Assembly (NCBI RefSeq): GCF_003254625.1
Contig: NZ_QJRJ01000082.1
Coordinates: forward strand, 558,001-622,000
Direction: 5' to 3'
Origin: Flavobacterium ginsenosidimutans
GTDB lineage: Bacteria > Bacteroidota > Bacteroidia > Flavobacteriales > Flavobacteriaceae
DNA length: 64,000 bases
The first letter of the stretch is position 1; each line of letters begins with the position of its first letter. A program made the translations under genes and the position numbers. Positions 1 to 8,242 of this stretch are shown piece after piece. The notes under the pieces are model-generated. The model was not told where the DNA came from. It was given only the letters and a program-made list of their open reading frames with translations, and did not search any database.

Positions 1-1755
1 GTTCCTTTTGAAACAATCGTGTTCTCAGGTATTACATTTAAAGTAATCAACCGACACGAAGCTCACAATATTATTGGAGATCTTACCGATTTCAATAATC
101 AGAAAATCTACAATGTTTTTGAAAATACTTGGCGTTTTCCTGATTACGAGGAAAATCCCATATTTTTATTAGCAGAAGAAGATGTAGAAATGGATTTGTT
201 TGAGATGGATTTCAGTACAGAAGAACATCCTAATATTTTCATTTTAGGATTTATTTTTAAAGGAAATCTAACGGTTGCAAAACTTATCAGTTCTTACGAT
301 ACGGATAATTCTCCTGCCTTAATTGTTTTAGGAAAAACAACAACAGTCAATATTAATTTGTTCGGAAGTGTTCATTATTTAGGTGGAGGATTGCAATGCG
401 ATACACTTGCTGGAGAATACAATCATGGCGAACTTTTTGTAAAAGGAGACCTTACAGCTTGGCTGATTTATACTGATGATATGCTATTTCATTTTGAGCG
501 TTTCACAGATGTTCAGGCAATTATAAGCGCTAGCAGACCTGATGTTTTAATTTGTAGTAATGTTCAAGATACCGACGGATCTGTTATAACTGTAGAAAAT
601 TATTTGCCTTCGACTCATAAATTGTCTGATATTGTAGATGATGCTTTTTTAGAACTTTCAAGTTACGGCAATGAAATCTTAGGTAATAATTATTTAGATA
701 TTTTTAAAGAAGGACTTTCAATTTTAGATTACGATAAAAAAGAGAAATATTCGTATGCAGATTTCCGTAATCAGTTTATTAATATGGTTGAAGTTTTGTC
801 TGAGAATGAGGAATTGAAAGAAAATGGAAAAATCGTTAGACATATTTCTGGAACGACTTATTTGTTTATTCCTTTTGATTATGAAGGAAAGAAATACAGC
901 CAGATTTCTGAAGAAATTTCGAATGGTTTTAGTATCAGAATGCGTGCTTTATGGTGTCATGAAGATGAAGAAATTATGCTTATTTTGGAATATCTTGATG
1001 AAGAAGGAAATCCAAAATACCAATGGATAAATGATGAAAATGCTCCAGGAATTGAGCTTTTCTGCGTAAAAAATGCTGCAATAGCAACTTTTGAAATGTT
1101 GACAGCCGGAGTTGTTGAAGAAGAGGAAGAAGATGCAGAAACAGAATATTCAGATTATGATAGCAGTTTTTCTTTAGAAGAATTTGCTATTCAATTTGGC
1201 AATTATAAACTACCAGAAGATTTAGTGAAATTATACGAATTTGAGCAGGAATATGGTGTTGAAACCTATTCAGAATGTTTTGGACTTACGATTAACGACG
1301 ATAAAACCGGAATAAAAACTTGGTCTGAAGAAGAAGAATTTTACAATAGTTTTATCGAATTTGCAGGCGCAAATGGTTCTGGAAGTTCGTATGCATATTG
1401 GCTTATTGATAAAGATTTGAATAATTGCCCGATTGTTGTTTTTGGTGACGAAGGAGGAGTTCATGTTGTGGCAGAAAACACTCGTAAACTGATTCAGCTC
1501 CTGACTTTAGACACTGAAATTTCTGTTGACTTTGATTATGCTTATTTTTATAAAGATGAAGAATATTACGAAGAAAGCGAAAACAAAGAAGAATTTCAGG
1601 AATGGGCTAAAGAACAGTTTGGTTTTAATGCAATAGAATCTAATGAAGAAGCAGATGAAATTGTAGAACAAGCAAAAAGAAAGTACAAGCAAAAGTTCAA
1701 TGATTTTTTAGTGAAATTTGATATTGAAATCAGTGAGGAAGATGATGATGAATAG
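1..1755 (+). CDS. SMI1/KNR4 (SUKH)-like protein with possible beta-helical N-terminus, 5' partial
   Basis: The reading frame is open to the left edge with no stop, so the true start probably lies outside; the first in-frame start-like codon is a GTG at 19. Two parts can be seen. Residues about 70-150 (counted from that GTG) have repeating short strands rich in G, L and V (GNLTV, VLGKTTTV, GELFVKGDL) that recall bactofilin-like or beta-helical proteins. After an acidic linker (VEEEEEDAE, about residue 365), residues about 385-510 resemble the SMI1/KNR4 fold, with FAGANGSG and VFGDEGGVHVVA. SUKH proteins are often immunity proteins to secreted toxins, but no toxin gene is visible beside it. The C-terminus is acidic (EEDDDE). 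Function is not established; the fold assignment is tentative. Confidence 0.5.
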   Translation, partial: VPFETIVFSGITFKVINRHEAHNIIGDLTDFNNQKIYNVFENTWRFPDYEENPIFLLAEEDVEMDLFEMDFSTEEHPNIFILGFIFKGNLTVAKLISSYDTDNSPALIVLGKTTTVNINLFGSVHYLGGGLQCDTLAGEYNHGELFVKGDLTAWLIYTDDMLFHFERFTDVQAIISASRPDVLICSNVQDTDGSVITVENYLPSTHKLSDIVDDAFLELSSYGNEILGNNYLDIFKEGLSILDYDKKEKYSYADFRNQFINMVEVLSENEELKENGKIVRHISGTTYLFIPFDYEGKKYSQISEEISNGFSIRMRALWCHEDEEIMLILEYLDEEGNPKYQWINDENAPGIELFCVKNAAIATFEMLTAGVVEEEEEDAETEYSDYDSSFSLEEFAIQFGNYKLPEDLVKLYEFEQEYGVETYSECFGLTINDDKTGIKTWSEEEEFYNSFIEFAGANGSGSSYAYWLIDKDLNNCPIVVFGDEGGVHVVAENTRKLIQLLTLDTEISVDFDYAYFYKDEEYYEESENKEEFQEWAKEQFGFNAIESNEEADEIVEQAKRKYKQKFNDFLVKFDIEISEEDDDE

Positions 1756-1785
1756 TTTTTTATCTTTGAATTTAAATTAGAAAAA

Positions 1786-2325
1786 ATGAAAACACATTTA
1801 GCGCTTTTACGCGGAATCAACGTTTCTGGGCATAATTTAATGAAAATGGAAGCTTTGAAAGCAATGCTGGAGAATCTTGGTTTTCAAAATGTTCGAACGT
1901 ATTTGCAATCTGGAAATGTCTTTGTAGATAGTGAAGAAGAAGCTTCAAAAATTGGTTTTATCATGAAACAGGAAATTTTTAAAGTTTTTGGACACGAAGT
2001 TCCTATTGTTATGATTACCAAAGAGAACTTGGAATCTTGTTTTGCCAATAATTCGTTTTTAAAAGAAAAAGATATTGATACGAAAAGACTATATGTTGCA
2101 TTCGTTTCAATGGCTTTAAAAAAGGAAAACATAAACGATTTGAAGATCAGTCAGTTTAAACCAGATGAAGCGAGTATTGATGAAAATAGAATTTTTATAA
2201 AATATGCCGTTGGCGCTGGAAAAACCCGTTTTGATCAAAAATATATTGAGAAAAAATTAAATGTAACAGCAACGATTCGCAACTGGAACACCGTTACTAA
2301 TTTGCTTAAAATGTATTCTGAATAA
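1786..2325 (+). CDS. DUF1697 family protein
   Basis: The 179-residue protein opens with LLRGINVSGHNLMKM and continues with LGFQNVRTYLQSGNVF, the hallmark N-terminus of the DUF1697 family, at the usual family length. No biochemical role is known for the family. The ATG follows an A-rich tract (ttagaaaaaATG). Its stop codon overlaps the start of the next gene by one base (TAATG), so the two are probably translated from one message. It is not paralogous to its neighbours. Confidence 0.85.
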   Translation: MKTHLALLRGINVSGHNLMKMEALKAMLENLGFQNVRTYLQSGNVFVDSEEEASKIGFIMKQEIFKVFGHEVPIVMITKENLESCFANNSFLKEKDIDTKRLYVAFVSMALKKENINDLKISQFKPDEASIDENRIFIKYAVGAGKTRFDQKYIEKKLNVTATIRNWNTVTNLLKMYSE

Positions 2326-2720
2326 TGAAAAAATACTTTTTTATAGTTTTTGTAATGAGCTTAAATGCTATTATTTACGCTCAAAATACAAAATCAGCTT
2401 CTGAAGATTTTAATGCTTTTTTTAAGAAGTTTAATGCTGACCAGAAATTTCAAACTAGCAGAGTAGTTTTTCCATTAAAATATAAAATGAACAATGACGA
2501 TTTTGAATTAACGGATTATACCATGACAAAAGAAAAGTATAAAGCCCTTAATTTGAATAATAAAGCAGATGAAAAATATTTAAAAAGAACAATTTCTGTA
2601 AAGAAAAACAAAGCCATTCTCCAACAGCGCGGACTTGATAATGGAATTTATGTCGATTATATTTTCGAACTAAAAGAGAATAAATGGTTTCTAAAAACTT
2701 GGGTTGACGAATCTACTTAA
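2325..2720 (+). CDS. Small secreted protein, DUF4348-like
   Basis: The 131-residue protein has a clear signal peptide (MKKYFFIVFVMSLNAIIYAQ) with likely cleavage after residue 19 or 20. The mature part contains FNAFFKKFNADQKFQTSRV and FPLKYK, followed by a C-terminal IFELKENKWFLKTW strand. This pattern resembles periplasmic DUF4348 proteins of Bacteroidota, which have no known function. It overlaps the preceding DUF1697 gene by one base. It converges on the minus-strand gene ending at 2723, with only 2 bases between the stops. Confidence 0.65.
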   Translation: MKKYFFIVFVMSLNAIIYAQNTKSASEDFNAFFKKFNADQKFQTSRVVFPLKYKMNNDDFELTDYTMTKEKYKALNLNNKADEKYLKRTISVKKNKAILQQRGLDNGIYVDYIFELKENKWFLKTWVDEST

Positions 2721-2722
2721 GA

Positions 2723-3226
2723 TTAATCGCGAAGCCATTTTTGCATAGCTGGAAAAGGAGATTTATTTTCTTTTTCGGCTTTTTCATTTCCAAGGCACAA
2801 TCCCATCCATTCCAGAAGAGGCAATCCCATATAATTTTCGGATTCGAAATTTGAAATAAACCACTCAGAACTATCTCTGTATCCATTTGGATGAAAAACA
2901 AACTCAGCAGGAAATTCTAAATGATGCAATGCAGCGTATGACCATAAAATTGCGGCAATTTCGTCACCTTGAGTTGGCCAATCTTTAGAAATTTCTGCCG
3001 TACCAACTAATTTTCTTTCTGCAGGAACTGTTACAGCAAGATGCCCTGCTTCATGTAAAATATCGCCAGGATATAATAATTTATTATAATCGATATAAAT
3101 GCAATCAGGCCCTAATTCTAAACCAGGTAAAAAGGTTTCTCCAAGCTCTTTTTCAATAACTTCAATACCAATTTCTTTCAAAAATAAAACTACTTTTTTT
3201 ACTTCATCTTTTTCTTTTAAAGCCAT
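2723..3226 (-). CDS. Putative HExxH metallopeptidase-like protein
   Basis: The 167-residue soluble protein has HEAGH at residues 58-62, preceded by the hydrophobic stretch GDIL, as in zinc-binding helices of ImmA/IrrE-like and other minimal metalloproteases. No signal peptide or membrane segment is present. A third zinc ligand is not obvious; E88 or E91 in the GDEIAAILWSY helix are candidates. It is the last gene of a tight minus-strand operon, one base after the lipoprotein gene. I do not recognise the family; catalysis is inferred only from the motif. Confidence 0.6.
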   Translation of the reverse strand: MALKEKDEVKKVVLFLKEIGIEVIEKELGETFLPGLELGPDCIYIDYNKLLYPGDILHEAGHLAVTVPAERKLVGTAEISKDWPTQGDEIAAILWSYAALHHLEFPAEFVFHPNGYRDSSEWFISNFESENYMGLPLLEWMGLCLGNEKAEKENKSPFPAMQKWLRD

Positions 3227-3227
3227 A

Positions 3228-3608
3228 TTAGTTAGTTTTTAAAATATTTTTTTTGATGTAAATAGTGTCTGCATTATGTATAGCCCCTTTCTTCAATCCA
3301 CCTCCAAAAGGTTGTATATATTGTATATTCTGAGATTCATAGCCTTCTTTTTTAACAGTCTCATTTACTGCTAAAGTTGGCGCTTCAAAACCAAAAAATG
3401 TAAATTGCCTATACCGTTTTTCATCTAAAGAAAAATAACCATTAGATTGACTTAAAGTTTCACCAACTTTACAGTTTTCAATTGGCTTTTTCGTTTCGGC
3501 ATCATAAATATAACCGGTAATTTGAGGCCTTTTACATCTATTAACCAAACAACTCTGCAAAGAGAAGCAAACAAGAATTAGAAATATAAATTTATAAAAA
3601 AACTTCAT
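3228..3608 (-). CDS. Small lipoprotein with carboxypeptidase-regulatory-like fold
   Basis: The 126-residue protein has a lipoprotein signal ending in LQSC (Cys20), so it should be anchored in the outer or inner membrane. Downstream, ITGYIYDAETKKPIENCKV followed by SNGYFSL is the typical opening of a carboxypeptidase regulatory-like beta-sandwich, here short. The gene starts directly after the stop of the upstream ATP-pyrophosphatase gene and ends one base before the HEAGH gene, so the three are almost certainly co-transcribed. Role unknown. Confidence 0.65.
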   Translation of the reverse strand: MKFFYKFIFLILVCFSLQSCLVNRCKRPQITGYIYDAETKKPIENCKVGETLSQSNGYFSLDEKRYRQFTFFGFEAPTLAVNETVKKEGYESQNIQYIQPFGGGLKKGAIHNADTIYIKKNILKTN

Positions 3609-4352
3609 TTATTTTTTAATTAAATCACAATACCAAAATCCAAAATCAAAAGCAGTTTCATCATTTGTATCGCAAGCTGTGTTTGACGAATCTTTCTTTT
3701 CTGGTTTTTCATATTTTCGATAGACAATTTCGCCAATTTCAAAATCAATTGGTTTTGAGAATATTGGGCCGTCGAAAGTAAAGGTATGAAATTCACCATT
3801 TTCACCGCAAACATCCACGTTTTCAGGTAAATCATTTATAAAATCCTGATCGATAATTCTGCCAACAAAACTTTTGTCTAAATATTTTTCATTTACACAA
3901 ACCACAATTGTTTTGAATCCCAATGAAATAATCTCCTGAATTAAATCTTGAGTTGGGATTTTCCAAATCGGAAAAACGCCTTTTAAGCCAATTTTTGCTA
4001 GTTGATTTTCACGATATTGGCGCAAATCTTCAAGAAAAATATCTCCAAAAATAGAATGCGTTATTCCATTTCCCTTTAATTCCGTTAAAACTTCCGTCAT
4101 CACTTTTTCATAAACGTCCATAGTTGGCATTTCAGGAACTTCTAGAATCTTTAAAGGAATTCCGATGCTTTGCGCTTGCTCACGTAATAATTCAACACGA
4201 ATTCCGTGCATCGAAATGCGCTGATATTGCTGATTTACGCTTGTCAGTAGACATTCTATTTGAAAATCATTATTTTGAAGTGTTTTGTATAAGGCAAGTG
4301 CAGAATCTTTTCCGCTGCTCCAGTTAAATAAGGCTTTTTGAGGTGTAGACAC
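3609..4352 (-). CDS. Adenine nucleotide alpha hydrolase / Dph6-related ATP-pyrophosphatase
   Basis: The 247-residue protein carries the PP-loop SSGKDS (residues 12-17) that binds ATP in N-type pyrophosphatases, followed by SMHGIRVELLREQAQSIGIPL and FGDIFLEDLRQYRE, characteristic of the MJ0570/Dph6-related group. Eukaryotic and archaeal members make the diphthamide amide. Bacteria lack diphthamide, so the bacterial substrate is unknown; an amide-forming adenylation reaction is inferred. It is the first gene of a three-gene operon reading towards 2723, divergent from the transposase gene at 4438. Confidence 0.75.
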   Translation of the reverse strand: MSTPQKALFNWSSGKDSALALYKTLQNNDFQIECLLTSVNQQYQRISMHGIRVELLREQAQSIGIPLKILEVPEMPTMDVYEKVMTEVLTELKGNGITHSIFGDIFLEDLRQYRENQLAKIGLKGVFPIWKIPTQDLIQEIISLGFKTIVVCVNEKYLDKSFVGRIIDQDFINDLPENVDVCGENGEFHTFTFDGPIFSKPIDFEIGEIVYRKYEKPEKKDSSNTACDTNDETAFDFGFWYCDLIKK

Positions 4353-4394
4353 GATTTGGCGGTTTTATATTGTAAACTTACAAATTTCATTCTA

Positions 4395-4421
4395 TTTGTA
4401 AAGGAAACCTTTGTAACTTTG
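4395..4421 (+). promoter_or_regulatory. Candidate Bacteroidota promoter for the RAYT gene
   Basis: TTTG at 4395-4398 and TAACTTTG at 4414-4421 match the -33 and -7 boxes of Bacteroidota promoters, but the 15-base spacing is shorter than the usual 19-21. It lies 17 bases upstream of the transposase start codon. Confidence 0.4.
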
Positions 4422-4437
4422 GATTTTTACATGCCAA

Positions 4438-5124
4438 ATGACATTATTATTTAAAGATAGATTCAAAATAAATTCTCACCGACTGCAAAACTGGGATTAT
4501 TCTAGTGAAGCAGTTTATTTTATTACTATAGTTACAAAAGATAGAAAATGTATTTTTGGTGCTATCGAAGAAGAAAAAATGATTTTAAATGAAAATGGAA
4601 GGATTATTGAAAAAGAACTTTTAAAATCAATAAAAATTCGTAAAAATTGGTTTTTTCATAATTGGGTTATTATGCCAAATCATATTCATTTATTAATCGA
4701 AATTCAAAATCCAGATGCTGTTGTTGACGTAGAAACCACCACGCATATTGTAGAGACGCACTGCAGTGCGTCTACGTCCAGTATATCCACAACAGAAAAC
4801 AATATTTCGAACATATCTTTGTTGACATACGGGCGTGAGACGCACTGCAGTGCGCCTCTACAAAACCAATCGGATTCAAAAAATGGCTTCGATGAAAATC
4901 TAATTCAAAATCAATTATCATCTAAACTTTCTCGCAAATCAAATTCGATTTCATCATTTGTGGCCATTTTTAAATCAATAACTACTAAACAAATAAACGG
5001 TTCAGAATCAATTTGGCAGGCTAATTACCATGATCATATTGTTAGAAATTATAAAAGGTTTGAAAAGATTTACGATTACATTAAAAACAATCCAAGATCT
5101 TGGGAAACAGATTCTTTAAAATAA
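4438..5124 (+). CDS. REP-associated tyrosine transposase (RAYT, Y1/HUH family)
   Basis: The 228-residue protein has the HUH signature PNHIHLL with H82 and H84, preceded by NWVIMP, and a C-terminal DYIKNNPRSW segment in which Y214 is the likely nucleophile. This is the TnpA-REP group, which mobilises or maintains REP palindromes by single-strand transfer. Residues about 92-165 form a long low-complexity insert (Ser/Thr/Asn rich) not usual for the family. Inside it are two copies of the peptide ETHCSA (residues 106-111 and 134-139), each encoded by a REP-like palindrome. No flanking terminal repeats or target duplications are visible, consistent with a domesticated single-copy RAYT. Confidence 0.88.
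   Translation: MTLLFKDRFKINSHRLQNWDYSSEAVYFITIVTKDRKCIFGAIEEEKMILNENGRIIEKELLKSIKIRKNWFFHNWVIMPNHIHLLIEIQNPDAVVDVETTTHIVETHCSASTSSISTTENNISNISLLTYGRETHCSAPLQNQSDSKNGFDENLIQNQLSSKLSRKSNSISSFVAIFKSITTKQINGSESIWQANYHDHIVRNYKRFEKIYDYIKNNPRSWETDSLK
4754..4773. repeat. REP-like palindrome, copy 1, inside RAYT gene
   Basis: AGACGCACTGCAGTGCGTCT is a perfect 20-base palindrome, preceded by GTAG and followed by AC. It reads in frame as part of the transposase (V-ETHCSA-S). The flanks look like a GTAGAGACG...CGTCTCTAC parent that has lost two bases on the right. Confidence 0.85.
4838..4857. repeat. REP-like palindrome, copy 2, inside RAYT gene
   Basis: AGACGCACTGCAGTGCGCCT repeats copy 1 with one substitution, 84 bases downstream and in the same reading frame (R-ETHCSA-P). 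Here the right flank CTCTAC is intact, while the left flank GTG has lost a base relative to copy 1. The two copies have therefore decayed differently. Confidence 0.85.
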
Positions 5125-5132
5125 AATTTTCA

Positions 5133-7193
5133 ATGAAATACATTTTTCTATTATTCACCAGTTTTCTTTTTGCGCAGCAAAATCAATATGTCGATTTTAA
5201 ATCTGTTTCAGGACAATTGTCTTTAAATTCAAAAGAAAAAACAGTTTCAGGTGCTGTCGATTTTCAATTTGAGGTTTTAAAGGATTGTGATACTATTTCG
5301 CTTGACGCTAAAAATATGGAATTCTCGAACGTGAAAATCAACGAGAAAGAAATCATTTTCATTAATACAACCAAACAGTTAAAATTGGTTTTTCCATTTA
5401 AAAAAGGAGAAAATCATCTAACTTTTAATTATTCAACAAAACCAAAACAAGCGCTGTATTTTGTTGAAATGGAAAATGAAGAAGTACAGATTTGGACACA
5501 AGGGCAGGGAAGATACACGAGCAATTGGTTTCCAAGTTTTGACGATGTGAATGAAAAATTGATTTTTAATTTAGAGATTTCTTATGATAAAGATTATCAG
5601 GTAGTTTCAAATGGAGTTTTAAAAGAAAAAACAACAAACGGAAATCTAAATCATTGGCAATATCAAATGGAAAAACCAATGAGTTCGTATTTATTAATGC
5701 TGGCAATTGGAAAATTTGATAAAAAAGAATTTAAATCCAAAAGCAAAATTCCATTAGAATATTATTATATACCCAAAGATGCAGATCGTTTTGAACCAAC
5801 TTACCGTTATTCGAAACGCATTTTTGATTTCCTTGAAAAAGAAATTGGCGTAAAATATCCTTGGAAAATTAACAGACAGATTCCAGTAAGAGATTTTTTG
5901 TATGCTGGAATGGAAAATACAACTTCAACTCTTTTTGCCACACGATACGTAGTAGATTCAACAGGTTTTTGCGATCGAAATTATACTAATGTAGATGCTC
6001 ATGAATTGGCGCATCATTGGTTTGGAGATTTGATCACAGCTGAAAGCAGCACACATCACTGGCTTCAAGAAGGATTTGCGACATACTTTGCCTTGCTTGC
6101 AGAAAAAGATATTTATGGCGAAGATTATTTCTATTCTAAGTTATACGATACGGCACAGCAGATAAAATTTGCTTCCCGCACAGATACTATTCCAGTTTTG
6201 AATGGAAAAGCAAGTTCTCTAACTTTTTATGAAAAAGGTGCGTGGACATTGTTTGTTTTACATGAATCAATTGGAGATAAAGCTTTTAAAAAAGCGATTA
6301 AAAGTTATCTGAATAAGTATGCTTATCAAACGGTAAACACCAAGAATTTCTTCAACGAAATTAAAAAAGTATCCGATTTTGATTTGGATAAATTCCAAAA
6401 AACTTGGCTAGAATCGACTGCTTTTGATACGCCGACTGCAAATGCTTTATTGAGCAAAAACAAAGCAATCCAAAAACGATTGGAAATCGATAAATTGAAA
6501 AAAACGCCTTTAGCTGAAAAAGCAGATGTTTTAAAAAGTACTTTAGAGTCAGATGTTTACCAATCTGTAAAAGAAGCTGTTGTTGATCAGTTGGAAAATG
6601 AAAAATACGAAGACAAAAAAGCGCTTTTGCTTTTAGCATTGCAAACTAATAATATAAATGTTCGTCAAAATTTAGCTGGATCGTTAACCAAAATTCCGGA
6701 AGATTTTAGAGCAAATTACGAAACACTTTTAGATGACAAATCATATCAGACACAAGAAATTGCACTTTATTGGTTATGGAGAAATTTTCCGAATCAGAGA
6801 ACTATTTATTTGGATAAATCTAAAAACTGGATTGGTTTTAACGATTATAATCTAAGAACGCTATGGCTTTCTTTGGCTTTATCTACACCAAACTACAGCA
6901 ATGACCAAGATTCTTTGGTTAATGAATTAATTGCATTTTCATCAACAAAATATAAAGCCACAACAAGACAAAATGCATTAGAAAAACTAATTGCTTTTAA
7001 AATTATTAACGATCAGGTTTTGAGTAATTTAGTTGGCGCTACAACGCATCATATGTGGCAATTTTCAAAGTTCGGACGAGATACTATTCGGCTTCTGTTA
7101 AAAAATCCCGAAATGCGTGCTTCATTTAATAGAATTTTACCTAATTTGACACCCGATGAGCAATTCCAATTGAATCGCTTGTTGAAAGAGTGA
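5133..7193 (+). CDS. M1 family zinc aminopeptidase
   Basis: The start is set at ATG 5133 rather than 5100, because translation from 5133 begins with the signal peptide MKYIFLLFTSFLFAQ; the upstream start would overlap the RAYT C-terminus and put 11 charged residues ahead of it. The 686-residue exported protein has the substrate motif AGMEN, then HELAHHWFGD (H290, E291, H294) and the third zinc ligand E313 in WLQEGFATYF, 19 residues after H294 as in M1 enzymes. The C-terminal half is helical, like the HEAT-like domain of tricorn-interacting factors. It should release N-terminal residues from peptides in the periplasm. Confidence 0.92.
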   Translation: MKYIFLLFTSFLFAQQNQYVDFKSVSGQLSLNSKEKTVSGAVDFQFEVLKDCDTISLDAKNMEFSNVKINEKEIIFINTTKQLKLVFPFKKGENHLTFNYSTKPKQALYFVEMENEEVQIWTQGQGRYTSNWFPSFDDVNEKLIFNLEISYDKDYQVVSNGVLKEKTTNGNLNHWQYQMEKPMSSYLLMLAIGKFDKKEFKSKSKIPLEYYYIPKDADRFEPTYRYSKRIFDFLEKEIGVKYPWKINRQIPVRDFLYAGMENTTSTLFATRYVVDSTGFCDRNYTNVDAHELAHHWFGDLITAESSTHHWLQEGFATYFALLAEKDIYGEDYFYSKLYDTAQQIKFASRTDTIPVLNGKASSLTFYEKGAWTLFVLHESIGDKAFKKAIKSYLNKYAYQTVNTKNFFNEIKKVSDFDLDKFQKTWLESTAFDTPTANALLSKNKAIQKRLEIDKLKKTPLAEKADVLKSTLESDVYQSVKEAVVDQLENEKYEDKKALLLLALQTNNINVRQNLAGSLTKIPEDFRANYETLLDDKSYQTQEIALYWLWRNFPNQRTIYLDKSKNWIGFNDYNLRTLWLSLALSTPNYSNDQDSLVNELIAFSSTKYKATTRQNALEKLIAFKIINDQVLSNLVGATTHHMWQFSKFGRDTIRLLLKNPEMRASFNRILPNLTPDEQFQLNRLLKE

Positions 7194-7312
7194 TCGATCA
7201 AGAAATAAAGAAGTTAGGGAAAAGATTTCAAAAGTTTATGAAGTTTTTATTTTGCTTTTTATCTCTAAAATTTCCCTCTTAAAATCCAAAAACAAAACCT
7301 ACATTACAATTT

Positions 7313-8221
7313 ATGAGAGCATTGGTTATTTCAGGAGGTGGTAGTAAAGGCGCTTTTGCCGGCGGTGTTGCCCAGTATTTAATAGAAGAAAAAAAACATG
7401 AATACGATTTGTTTATAGGAACTTCTACCGGAAGTTTATTGATTCCGCATTTAGCTCTCGGTCATATTAAAAAAATCCATTCAGTTTATACCAATGTTAC
7501 CATGTCGAGTATTTTTAATATTTGTCCGTTTGTGGTGAAAAATAAGGATGGCGTTGATATTGTGACAATTAATCACTTTAATGTACTGCGCCAGTTTTTT
7601 AAAGGGAAACGTACTTTTGGAGAAAGCAAAGGTCTGAAAAAGTATATTCAGAATAATTTTTCTCTTTCAGATTTCAATAAACTCAAAAAACTAAAAACAG
7701 ATGTTATTGTTACGGTAACCAATTTTACTAAAAATGAATCTGAATATAAGTCAGTTAAGGATTGTAGTTATGAAGAGTTTTGTGAATGGTCTTGGATATC
7801 TAGTAACTATGTTCCTTTTATGAGTTTGGTCGAAAAAAACAATTGTGAATATGGTGATGGCGGATTTTCAAGTTTAGTTCCAATACGTGAGGCAATCAAT
7901 CGCGGTGCTACAGAAATTGATGTTATTATTTTAGAAACAGAGGTTAATACTTCTAAAATGGTTATTGGTAAAAATCCTTTTTCGTTAATGATCGATTTGT
8001 TCCGAATCGCTTTAGACCAAGTAGAAAAACATGATATTGCTATAGGAAAACTTATGGCAAACAATAAGAATGTAAAATTAAATTTATATTACACACCAAT
8101 AAAATTAACAGATAATGCCTTGATTTTTAATAAAGAAGTTATGAAAGAATGGTGGGAGCAAGGATATGAATATGCTCAGAATAAGTCTGAAGTTATGAGC
8201 GATAATAAGATATTGATTTGA
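7313..8221 (+). CDS. Patatin-like phospholipase
   Basis: The 302-residue protein has all patatin landmarks: the oxyanion loop SGGGSKGAFAGG (residues 7-18), the nucleophile elbow GTSTG with Ser38, and the dyad aspartate in GDGG (D182). There is no signal peptide, so it is a cytoplasmic or membrane-surface lipid acyl hydrolase. It lies 21 bases upstream of a HAD-type phosphatase gene in the same direction, and the two may form an operon. Patatins serve as effectors in some anti-phage systems, but no nucleotide cyclase or sensor gene is adjacent, so a lipid metabolism role is the simpler reading. Confidence 0.88.
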   Translation: MRALVISGGGSKGAFAGGVAQYLIEEKKHEYDLFIGTSTGSLLIPHLALGHIKKIHSVYTNVTMSSIFNICPFVVKNKDGVDIVTINHFNVLRQFFKGKRTFGESKGLKKYIQNNFSLSDFNKLKKLKTDVIVTVTNFTKNESEYKSVKDCSYEEFCEWSWISSNYVPFMSLVEKNNCEYGDGGFSSLVPIREAINRGATEIDVIILETEVNTSKMVIGKNPFSLMIDLFRIALDQVEKHDIAIGKLMANNKNVKLNLYYTPIKLTDNALIFNKEVMKEWWEQGYEYAQNKSEVMSDNKILI

Positions 8222-8242
8222 GATTTTTAAAGTTTAGTTTTT

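Noticed and set aside
1270..1820. Minus-strand ORFs opposite the first gene
   Set aside because: Phe/Ile/Ser-rich translations typical of the complement of acidic, AT-rich coding sequence; no start context.
5100..5132. Upstream start for the M1 aminopeptidase
   Set aside because: It would add 11 residues before a clear signal peptide and overlap the RAYT stop; ATG 5133 is preferred.
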